Of a stretch of 64,000 bases of DNA, positions 23,501-33,962 are shown piece after piece. The stretch spans positions 45,523,249 through 45,587,248 of the forward strand of contig OZ038423.1 in assembly GCA_964036155.1 (NCBI GenBank), written 5' to 3'. Source of the stretch: Diploscapter coronatus. Taxonomy: Eukaryota > Nematoda > Chromadorea > Rhabditida > Rhabditidae. Positions within the stretch are counted from its first letter, which is position 1. Each line of letters starts with the position of its first letter. Position numbers and translations under genes: made by a program. The notes below the pieces were generated by a model. It had not been told where the DNA came from. It did no database searches and saw nothing but the letters and a program-made list of their open reading frames with translations.

Positions 23501-25927
23501 AATCTTGCTGTATTAAACATCAGATAGATTAAAATGGTGTCATTTTTTAGCTCAGCGCCATACAAATCGGATTACTCTTTTGCAATAGTAGTTTGAATAA
23601 CTTTGAACTCTCGTGTACTAGGGAGTTTCTAGAGCGTAGAAAAAACGAAGATCAGGCTAAAATTTCGAAAACTCTGAGATCGGGGGTCGGATTTTTAAAA
23701 ATTCCTAAATTAAAGCCTGAATTTTAAATTCTATGATCAATGTTCTAAATTAAAATATATAATTTCTTTAATTTCGAAAAGTCCAAAATCAGGTCGTTAT
23801 TTAATAAGCTCTGAGTTCAAAATTAAAATTGATGACAAAATTAAAGGCAATGAAAATCACCTAATTTCAGACTTACCAATGACTCTGAAGAAATCGAAAT
23901 CGCTGCGGTGGACTTAGTGGTTTTGGAAGAATTAGGCAAGGGTGGTTATGGCATCGTTGAAAAGATGCAACATCGACAATCAGGCATTATTATGGCTGTT
24001 AAGGTAAGGGGATATATGAAATCCTTTGATATAAGAAGGCAAGATTTATAAAATCCTTTCTTTCAGCGAATAAAATCCTCAGTCCATGATGAGTCTCAAA
24101 GAAGAATGCTCACAGAGTTGGAAGCTTGTAGGAGATCTGACTGTTGTCCTCAGGTAGGAGATATATGAAAACCTTTGGATACATTAACTCCGAAAAATAG
24201 CATGTGTTTGAACAAAGTCTGTACTTAATGAAAATAAAGATTGACTTTAATAAGACAACGACTGAAATTGGATACGTAAAATCATAGAATAAAAGTTCTC
24301 TCTTAATAATATAAAAGTCGAACTTCGTATACTCGCATTATCCTTGAGATCGATATTGCCTCTGTTCCTGGGCAAAAGGAGGGGTGCAAAGCCTTCCTCC
24401 TTGTCCGCGTGCGTCCTCGCCTGTCGCGCTGTCCACCTTTTCTCGCACTATTTTCACTCGCGGCTTATGTCGCGATCGTACCGCCGCTTTCGTCCAGAGA
24501 CAGAAGCACAGAGGCAATACCGATCTCGGGAATAGCGAGGCGTAACTTATAAAATTCGATACGTAGAAACTAGAATATATGAAATTCTCATTTTGGATGG
24601 TCCGCTTCTACGGAGCCATGTTTCGCGAGGGCGACGTCTGGATCTGCATGGAAGTGATGGACACGAGTCTGGATAAGTTCTACAAGAAAACATACAAATT
24701 GGGTCAGAGGATCCCGGAACCGTTCATAGCCAAAATGGCCCTATCGGTAAGCAGGAAATCGTGTTTTTTCTGGAAGTTAACGATTTTTCAGGTTTGCGAA
24801 GGCCTTAACTTCATGAAGGAACAGATGAATCTGATCCATAGGGGTAAATCTTTCGGAAAAGTTGCCAGTTTTCAAGTTGTCCAAATTTCAGATGTCAAAC
24901 CTTCCAATATTCTGATGAACAGGCATGGCCAAGTGAAAATTTGCGACTTTGGCATTTCCGGACACCTCACTGACAGTATGGCGAAGGTATGTAATTTTTG
25001 GCAACCCGTATTTGACGTAATGACGAAATTCCTTCTCGCGTTTGACGAAACACGATAGAAATTGATGGAAACTTGAAAAGGTAACATATAGCCGCGCAGT
25101 CATCAGAAGAAATGGTGTGGGAAAAGAAGCCTTGCCGAATCCTACCCTAACCTTACCCTATACTATTTCCCTCATAAGTACGTGTTACTAATCCAAGTTT
25201 CTATCATTTCAATTGCGTTTCGTTTTACGTCATTAAGTCTTGCAAATCGTCGTAATTTTTGAAATTCAGACTGTCCAAGCCGGATGCAAACCCTATATGC
25301 CCCCGGAAAGGATATACGGTGAACGACGATCAGCCTACGACGTCCGCGCCGACGTTTGGAGCCTCGGCATCACCATTGTAAGTCTTACTTACCTCTGCAA
25401 ACATGATTGCATTCCAAAAACTCACAAAGCCGCCTTTTGAACATCGATTTTTGCAAAAAACCCAAAGTCAACTCTCCTACTAACTAAATAATTACTCCAG
25501 ATTGAAATCGCCATGGGACAACACCCATACGCGCAGTGGAAAACACCCTTCGAGCAATTGAAGCAAGTGGTTGAAGAGCCCGCACCCCAGTTGCCAGTGG
25601 ATGGGTTCAGTGAAGCTTGCAGAAATTTCGTCAGGAGATGGTAAGGACACCATTTATTAGGGCGCGCTCAGATTTTGCTCGTTCTAGCACTGACAAAGTC
25701 TAAGCGTCCTTTGACTATTTTGACAACTTACCGAATTTTACCAAATGGCAATTTTCAGTCTGGAAAAGGACTATAGTTCTCGGCCCAAATACCCGGAACT
25801 TCTCGCAATGCCATTTCTGGAGAGTGCGAGAAACGAGAAAACCTTCAGTATGGCGAGCTTCATCTGTGAAGTAAGAAATTTGATCTAAACAATTCAAAAG
25901 TAAATTTTTCAGATCCTCGACAGTTAA
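20574..25927 (+). CDS. sek-1-like: MAP kinase kinase, MKK3/MKK6 (SEK) class
   Basis: This is a dual-specificity kinase expected to phosphorylate p38-type MAP kinases in stress and immune signalling. Exons: 20574-20613, 23247-23340, 23871-24003, 24067-24153, about 24577 or 24598-24746, 24792-24843, 24892-24986, 25270-25377, 25501-25640, 25759-25870 and 25913-25927. The short N terminus leads to the glycine loop LGKGGYGIVEKM and the catalytic lysine in MAVKRIKSS. Then come FYGAMFREGDVWICMEVMDT, HRDVKPSNIL (catalytic loop), CDFGISGHL (DFG), and an activation loop SMAKTVQAG with both Ser and Thr of the S-x-A-K-T pattern. DVWSLGITI, TPFEQLKQVVEEP and a final SFICEILDS follow. The APE motif reads PPE. 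The first ATG in frame (a TGA lies upstream) is 20574. Intron 1 is 2.6 kb. The acceptor of exon 5 is not canonical at the expected place. Confidence 0.93.
21286..21360. repeat. Perfect 19-bp inverted repeat around a GACTTC run
   Basis: AACAGAGCTGAGACGAAGT at 21286-21304 is mirrored exactly by its complement at 21342-21360. The loop holds a short (CGACTT)n tandem. It lies in intron 1 of the MAPKK gene and is probably a small foldback element. Confidence 0.85.
25660..25712. mobile_element. MITE family A, truncated copy 2
   Basis: This sits inside the MAPKK intron 25641-25758. The left end, GGCGCGCTCAGATTTTGCTC, and the right end, ACAAAGTCTAAGCGTCC, match the two ends of the element at 9740-9896. 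The whole middle is missing, so it looks like an internal deletion derivative. Confidence 0.6.
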
Positions 25928-26075
25928 AATGTAAAAAAAAATCCGAAGAAACCAACGATCGACTGCCTCTATTTTAAACAAATTCAATGAAAACGTCAAA
26001 AATTCGACGTCAACTTCAACTCTTTCGCCCTGTGCTAGGATTCTGCCATAATTTTAAACTAAAAACGTAATTGTA

Positions 26076-26270
26076 TTATGGCAATGTGAAGAAGCAGATA
26101 CTGCATATTCTTTGCAATGCGCTTTCACATGAGACACGCTCCTCCTTCCCCTCGCCCTTTCTTTCTCTTTTCTTCGTTATCTCTTCATAGCATATGCCAT
26201 TTCTCGGGGGCTGAGTCTAGGAGAGGAGAATTGCAAAATGTATGCAGTATTGCCTCTTCACAGTCCATAG
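26076..26270. mobile_element. MITE-like element, about 195 bp
   Basis: The ends are imperfect inverted copies. Near 26085 the left arm reads GTGAAGAAGCAGATACTGCA; the complement of the right arm near 26250 reads GTGAAGAGGCAATACTGCAT. The similarity extends into TTTGCAAT on both sides. The core is pyrimidine-rich and non-coding. It lies just downstream of the MAPKK stop. Confidence 0.65.
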
Positions 26271-29200
26271 TGCTTCAAATATCTTTATGATGGATACCTT
26301 ATTTTCGAAGCGTGTATCTAGATCGTTTAATTTAAATTTATTCTAATTCTAGTATTTTAGTGCTATATGCTAATTTATGGGCGTTTTAAGGCTTATCGTC
26401 ATTCAATCAGTGTTAAAAGTGTTATAAACATAAAAATACGAAATCTGAAACTTTTGAGCCCAGAAGTGTGTTGAAAATCAAAAAAATTTCTAAAATTGCA
26501 GATATAAACTAATGATTCGGGTATATATGATTTAAATTTCTAAGTGTTTCTCCAAATACTAATTTAAAAATACTTTATATCATCGAAAAATGTCAACGTT
26601 CTTCTTTCTTTTCAAGCTGGTTCGACTTTGTAATTTCTATGCCAGGTCGCTTGAATTTTGTGTTTAACTTCGAATGTATCTTCCTTAAGTTGCCTATTCT
26701 AATTTCACCCCACCATATCTTTAGATGTTCTATGTTACATATAGGAGCCTATTTCTCAATGTTAAATTAAATTTCCAAATTTGATTTTATTCTCTAGTGA
26801 CATAAATCAGTGATGATTTGAACTCTTTAACATTGTTGCGATTTTGATTGTTTAACATAAAATAAACTACTTAATTAAAATAATTTCCTCTACGATCATC
26901 CGTGCACTCGATTTGGGTGAGTGTCTCTTTCTCGTTGTTAGTGGATTTACTAATTGAGAGATGTAACATGTATTCAATTCATTACTACCTAAAATTTCAT
27001 ATTCCATATTATATTATTGATAACGCACAAAAAGCGCTTATTCAAGCATAGGTTGGCATGCACATACGCTTGATACTTTCTTTCATCCTGTTAACGAAAT
27101 AGTGTGACTAACAAAGAAGGTTAGCGTCTTTCTTCCGCACTCCCTAGCTCCCGTATGATCTCCTTTCCGAATTACTAATAAAACTGTTAAATTTCAAGCT
27201 ACTCGATCTTATAGCTTCACAGTTGCTCTCCTGCGCTAGTTTGGTTGTAATATATTTTCGCATGAAAAATTAGTAGACCGGTATTCCGTTTGTATCCTAC
27301 AATAACGGTAATCACTAGTATTCTTCACGTGAACCTCTTTAGCCCGAAATATCGTACAAAATGATGTCAAAAGCGTGCAGTTTACTTCTGAGAGAGTTTG
27401 TAATAAGCCTCAATTTGATAATAATAATAATACCCATTATAATAGCGACTAATAGCAACAGAAATCTTGAAATGTATTCTCAGATAAAGTTTAGCGGACC
27501 TATTAATTTTCACCTCGTTAGTGGGCACCCAATAAGCATAGTAACTAGAAATATGTGGGTATTTATTTACCAATTTCACAGCTTTTCAAATAGCTCGTAT
27601 ATTTTCTAAAGTTTAAGCATTTTAAAATCGCTATATTTAAATTTAAGCCTGGTGAATTAAAGTCAACCTTAACCCATTCGTTGCTCTGAGGATCTGCAGT
27701 TTCCACGTATATAATGAAAGCAAGAAGAACCAAATCTTCGACATTCCTCATTTAAGAATATGAAAAAAGTCGTTCATTTTATACCCAAGAAAGTGATTTC
27801 AACAGTTTTCACAAAAGGACGTTTAGTTTAAGGTGAAGAAATTGAGTATATCAATGATTATTTATAAGTTTGTTAGGAAGTTTCTGGAAGATATTATTCT
27901 TCAAGTCTTGTGAAATAAGGATTTCTTGGATGAGTCCCTGAAAAACAATACATCTGAATCGAGAAATTACTCCGTTCTATTTCATAAGGTGAATTTGGTT
28001 CTCTTATGGATGATGATATATTAACTCAGGCTTGCTGCAAGTTATTAAATTTATCATATCTCGTCATTTCGTTATCATAAATCATTACGCCATTGTTTGC
28101 ACAATTCGATGTTTAATTCAGTTGACATTTGCAATAGAATTGTACACGAAACATCTTCCAATTTAATATTAATTGAAAAAGTCTAATTTCTCCCTGACTA
28201 CAGCCCAAACATATATCGTATCGTGTCCGAACAGGTGAATTTTGAAACCTTAAGTCAGCTATATAAGTTTAAGCTCTTGAAACTCACCTTCATAAAGATC
28301 TAAATATAAAATTGTATTATTTTCCCCATGCAATATTTAGGGTATTCAATATTTATATTTTTCAGCTTATTTATAATCAATTGCTCAAGCTTTGACTATT
28401 CCATAAGAATTAGACGTAAGTAATTATATGCTTAAAATATATAATTTAATAATACGTAAATGGTAAGTATTTCCTTCTGAATGAGAAGTTCATCGATTAT
28501 TATAAGAAATGCGGGTGTTTTTCTCTTGACTCTAAATTTATTACCTTGCCTTGGGGTATGGTAATAAATTAATAAGCAATTAAATATGATGCGGGGATTA
28601 TGATGTTATATGATAGTGCTTTCACAGAACACCTTCTTTAGAATGAATTTTTGGATTTCAAATTCTTTTGACAACTTTTTTATTCCATGTGAAAGTTAGG
28701 TATTCCGGAGCTTCTTATGACTTTTAGCTTTTAGATATATTCACATTCATGAAATCAACTGAGATATCTGACGTAAATGCGTCGATTTTCTCGTGTTAAT
28801 TTGTCCGAATTATGCTGATTCCACGCTAATTATCAATATCCATTGGTGTAAGGGGGAACGCCCTAGCGCATTATTCAAATTATTTCAAGTTCCCGAAACT
28901 TTTCCGAGAATACCCCCTTGAATTTGCATTCTTGAAATACTCAGAGCTTTGATTGCACAAGTAAACTCTAGAAATACGTTATTTTTTGCAAAAAAAGTAA
29001 CACCAACTTTCGAGAAAAATGTATCGTATTTCGTAGGGTCATTCCGGGATCAACATTTTAGTTTTACGAGGCTAGAAGAATGAATTTTGAGGGGTTTTAG
29101 GATTAGTAAAAATGAGAAGCCATAAAGCCGCATCGCGTAATACCCGGCCACCTAATATCATCCATTCGCTAGGCTCTTCATTTTATCCTACAAGGCTATG

Positions 29201-30761
29201 TGGGATCCTTAGAAACTAGTTGTAATTTGGTGGATATAATCTATTATTTTCACTGTCCCTTTTACACGTCATACATAATTCAATACCAGCTTTTGAATCA
29301 CCAATTTTCACACATCATATAAAACCGCGCGCGAGTTATTTCAGGTCAATTTAAATTTTTCATAGATTAGATGGGCGGATCTAGAATATTTACATTGTAT
29401 AAATCATATGACTCTATGATATAAAGGGCGAAGGTTAGGTGTTGTCATCATATATCCGAACCTCATTTGCTCGCTAATTTACTTGGGGCTGGGAGGGTTT
29501 TTCGAGATCGTGATTATTTTCCTCAGATGAGTGAGAGATTTATGCGTGCTTTATTTGCAAACGGCTACAGATAATTAGCATAAATTAGTCAGCTCTCTCT
29601 CTCTCTAATAGCATTCCAGACCCCGAGAGTGGCTAAATGACTCGGGATATTATTATATTAGCAATATTTTTACACGGATCTTAAATTAAACTATCTCATG
29701 ATATTATTATATCATCAATAGTTTTACTCAGTTGGGTTTTGAATCATTTTATTATAAGAAAATAACATTTAAAATTATATCAAAAATCACCCATTTTTCC
29801 TATTATATCATCTATACAACTTTCCTGAGTCCTAAATCCTAGATTTATAGAAATGGCAGTCTTATCCCCATTGTTATAAATCTCGTGTCACGTCACCAGG
29901 ACGCAAATTTTCATCCCCGCTTAAATTCAGCTCAGATTATTCAGCTTCATTTCGTACATTTGAATTTTGAAGGTTATACTATTTTTTCTAGTTCGCATTT
30001 GGATTTAGGCTGAACTTTTTTAATGCTCTAATTTTTAAAATATCACTTCGATAATACAGTAGACAAAGATAATTTGAGAAGGTCGAGGTTTAGTGTAGAT
30101 CTTAACCAGGTGCACTGGTTTATAGCTATGTTTATGATTTGAAAGGTATTTCAAAACATACACAATGCTTATTTTCTGCAAAAGATACCCTACCCACATT
30201 TTCAATAACTCTTCAGACCAAGGATATTAGAGCAAATATATCAAATTACCTAATTTGTCATCTTTCTTGGGTATTTTTTGATCTGAAACGTTTTTGCTTG
30301 CTCTCCCAAAATGTCGCGTTTTTATAAATCAGATTTCTTGACTGGGAAATTTTATGCAAACTTACTTATAGGAAGGTCACATCATTCAAGCCACATGTTC
30401 TAAGGAAACCTTTCCTGGTTTATTTGGAATCTGGTCTTAAAAATATTGCTTTTTTGAAATTTTTAACGGATGACTTCATAGATTCGTTATTTCTAGCATT
30501 TTTCAAAAACAATTGAAAAGAGCTCATTAGTTTTATTGTGACTTTTTATTTGCGTAGATATATGAAATGCCAAAACCTCTAAAATCCTCGTACAAGGACA
30601 ATCTTTCAACTCCTATGATGCTCCACTTTCGAATTTTCGGGCATCCAGGTTGTCATTTTCCAAAGTTCACTTCTATTTTTGAATAATTTAAAACTACATG
30701 AAAAAATAACTCTTTAACGGTACTAAAGTCATATCTACATGCCTTATCCATCAAATATTTA

Positions 30762-31230
30762 TATGTTGGCTTGGCACGTAATTTCTGAGAGTAGTCCAAT
30801 AAATAACTTTCTTTGTATTTATGAATTCAACTGGGATTTTCGATATTAGCACTAGCGTATCGACTTTATGGTGGTACTTATGTTTGAGATTTCTTCGCTT
30901 CACTGATTACGCGTAAACACCATGCCAGATGAAAATAAGTTTTTGATAGGAATACAAGTCGAAATTTTACGATTCTGAACAAGAGTATCCTAGTAAACAA
31001 TATACCCAACTTGACCACTTGTGAAAAGTTCGATTTTCCACATGAGTGGGGACCATTATGCGAAAATATATCATTTCGCGCGCACTACGTAAACCACAAA
31101 ATTTTGAGACATCACCTGAAAACCCATACGTTAGCGGTACTAAAATCGAAAACCTCACTTGGGTTCGTCAGATACAAAGAAAGCTATTGGACTACTCCCA
31201 GAAATTACGTGCCAACCCAATATATTAGCT
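30762..31230. mobile_element. Mariner-like MITE with arms of about 150 bp
   Basis: Left arm from about 30762 (TTGGCTTGGCACGTAATTTC) and right arm ending about 31230 (its complement begins TTGGGTTGGCACGTAATTTC) match over roughly 150 bp with scattered changes and small gaps. The shared segment includes GAGTAGTCCAATA and CTTTCTTTGTAT. Both ends abut TA dinucleotides, and the GGTTGGC-type tip resembles mariner inverted repeats. Overlapping ORFs at 30967-31238 are a by-product of the arms. No transposase was seen. Confidence 0.65.
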
Positions 31231-31795
31231 TTTCTTGATTTTAACCTTGAAAAGAATACGAATATTCTATGTCCATTCATCACTTTTGACAATCTGAGAA
31301 ACTAAATGACTTTAAATATAGGCAATATCATAAGGGAAGGATGACGTAATTTTTATGCTCATGTCATGCCGTTTTCGGATGACCTGAATTTCATAGCCTT
31401 ATAGCTTCGTGGAAGACTGTCTCTATTTCTCTCAAAACACACACTATTTTATAACACATCTGACATACCCCTACTTGCATTTTCATGACTATTGCTCGAA
31501 TGGGCTTTCAGCTTATAGCCAAAAACCCTTTATTTCTTATGAATTGACCTGTTGTATATTGATTTTCCATCTTTGAGGTGTTTTTCTGGTATCTTATTTT
31601 CACCCTTTAACTATCAATCTATCACTTCTTACCAGCACTCAGAAATTCATTATCAATCTGGTTCCAGATTGTCCATCTATTGATTTTAAGTTTCTTGAAA
31701 TTTTCATCAGGTTCTCGAAAACTGCTAAGTTTTCAAATGTTCCCAAAAGTTCACAGAAAAAGCTCCCAATTCCAGGTAACCCCGTGCCGACGAAG

Positions 31796-32630
31796 ATGGT
31801 GCGAGTAGCAGACATCCTCCTGTCGTACATGATTTTGTCGACCGCTGCTAAGCATAACTCCGCAGAGGCGCAGTGTCAGGACGTTTGTCAGGGGAAGATG
31901 ACGTTGGAATGCTGCGAGTGCATAGGATGCCATCAAGGTTGGTGTTAAAATGTTTTCTGACTCCGACACCGATGATCTTTGAATTTTTAGTGTCGAATTC
32001 AGTATCATAAATGCCTTAGGTTTATTTGATACTGGCTGTAAAAATGATAAAAGCCTCTTCGGATTTTTAAGCGAAGTTATTGGTTCTATTAAGATCAGTG
32101 ATAACATTATACTTTTTATCTATATAATTTAGTACGAAAACAAAGTATATACAATTGAAATGCTAAGTGATACGTAGTTGAATATGTTGAGCTTAAATGC
32201 TAATCCTTCTAATCTCTCTCACGAAGCTCAACTGTCTTATAAGTTGAAATTTCAGGCATGCGCTTTGGAAAACGATCGATACCTGAAGCTCCCGCACAGC
32301 AGAATTCTGACGTCAAATATCTAGATAACTCAAAATTTGAAAATATGAATTTAGGTAAATATATTAAAATAAAACTAAGTTCATATAACATCATCATATT
32401 ATATCTGATTAAAATTAGTATTTTAACTGCAATCTAAAAATAATAAGTTATCAGTTTTTAAACTTATGAAGATTAAGATAAGTTTACTTTCAGTAAGGTC
32501 AGAAGAGCCAGAGGCAGAAATCGAACCCCAAGTGGGCGATTTTCAACTTTTGCGAATATCACCCAGACTCTACCCTCGGGGATATTTCCTCCGATCTCCA
32601 CTTGTAGAATTTGTAAATCGTCGAAAATAA
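31796..32630 (+). CDS. Putative neuropeptide precursor: six-Cys peptide ending MRF-GKR
   Basis: Three exons (31796-31937, 32256-32354, 32494-32630) join in phase to 125 residues. Residues 1-26 form a signal peptide (MVRVADILLSYMILSTAAKH...). It is followed by a compact segment with six cysteines in the pattern C-x3-C-x7-CC-x-C-x2-C, then HQGMRFGKRS. Gly-Lys-Arg is the classical amidation and dibasic cleavage signal, so the mature product could be a disulphide-bonded peptide with a C-terminal MRF-amide. If the signal is cut before Gln27, the N terminus could become pyroglutamate. The remaining 70 residues are an acidic spacer and a tail containing LYPRGYFLRSP, ending in Arg-Arg-Lys. The CAG before the first exon may be an acceptor for a 5' UTR exon or trans-spliced leader. 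I do not recognise the family. Confidence 0.75.
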
Positions 32631-33962
32631 AGATAACTCGACTCTTTTGTTAAATACCCTCATCCATTTGTTGATATATTTCCTGTATATTTGCTCGAAA
32701 TAACGATAAAGTAATAAAACTAGAGGATATATTATTAAATATTAAATTTAACTACTTTTTAATACATCGAAGGAAAAAATAATTAGATTTGAAAGTAATT
32801 TAACTTAGTGAAAATTGTTGCACAATTTGATGCATACTTTCGTTTCTAGATCATTACATAAACGTAGGCTTTTTCCACATCGCAGTTATGAAATATGTCG
32901 AGTTTTTCAGTCAGAGTAAAAACCGCTGGTTATATACGGGTTTTACGACTTTGTCGAATTTATTACGGTAATCTGTGCACGCACATAATTCACAAGCATG
33001 CCTTTGTCGTGAACCGGTTCATTCTTGGTGAAAAGTGAATTCAACATTCACTGAATCACTTGCACTAGATTAACGGAAAATATATGCAGTGGGTGATAAA
33101 AGTTAGCATATTCCGAAAAGTCGATTAATATTGTCAAAGAGTGGCCGAAGCGAGCTATCCTCTAGTCCACTAATACCTTAGATGATAGACATTCGTTGTG
33201 TGAAAAAATCCGGGCTTATCACAATTACAGTTAAACACCGACTTTTCCATTTTTATAGGGACAAAAATTTGGCAGTGGTTGTAAGAGGTCTACTATGCGG
33301 GTGATACCTGAAAATATTGGGTCCAAAAATCATCACGAGTTTCTATTGATATATATATATTTGATATCTACCAAATTCTATCGCGATCAGATTCAAGATA
33401 AGGAAATTACGAGTTTTTTCGACGAACGTCCTTAACTATGGAAAGTAGCAGTAATTGACGTGCAGGCGTCAGAAAACGTGGCGCCATTGAGCGCCAGATG
33501 AAGCAATCGAGGAAAGCGCTACGGAAACGAATTCTCTGACATTTTCTGCGTATTTATCATAAAGATTTATTATGATGAAAAATATCTGGAAAAGTTTCAG
33601 AAGGATGAGATACTTTTCCATTGAAATTAGTCCTTTTCTATATAAATTAGGGATATTTTCCAAAGATGTTCTTTTTCAATGAAAACTAATTTTTTTCAAA
33701 TCAAAAAAATGAAAGTCGATCTTCACATGTATCGAATTTTCAAGTCTAGGTCCATCATCCATTCACCTGCATGTTTTCAATCAGATCGTGCCGCGGATTA
33801 AGCGTCTCTGCTCTCACTCGCTCGCTTTTCAGCAGCAACCTGTAGCTCTATGGGGATATTCGGCTAGGGGATATAGCCCCAAGGGGATCAGTTATACACT
33901 CTGTCCGTCGTCCATTTTTATCTATCCGTTTGGTTATTTTCCCCACAACTCCAGTTACACTC
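32631..33962. other. Intergenic, no gene seen
   Basis: The sequence is AT-rich between two plus-strand secreted-protein genes, with a short (TA)n tract near 33350. The minus-strand ORF at 33469-33663 has no support. Confidence 0.4.

Larger units (their letters stand above)
25928..31795. other. 5.9-kb gene-poor stretch with transposon relics
   Basis: I found no convincing gene. The stretch contains two MITE-like elements (26076-26270 and 30762-31230), a short CT tract near 29595 and repeated GATATTATTATAT strings at 29647 and 29700. A 62-codon minus-strand ORF at 27563-27751 starts with a weakly signal-like segment but has no supported second exon. Confidence 0.5.

Noticed and set aside
24344..24535. 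GC-rich plus-strand ORF of 63 codons
   Set aside because: It is inside a MAPKK intron and out of the kinase frame, with composition of a repeat rather than an exon.
27382..27751. Possible small secreted protein on the minus strand starting MRNVEDLVLLAFIIYV
   Set aside because: The hydrophobic start is weak, the frame ends after 62 codons and no in-phase downstream exon was found.
30967..31238. Three overlapping ORFs on both strands
   Set aside because: They arise from the inverted arm of a mariner-like MITE; no transposase motif.
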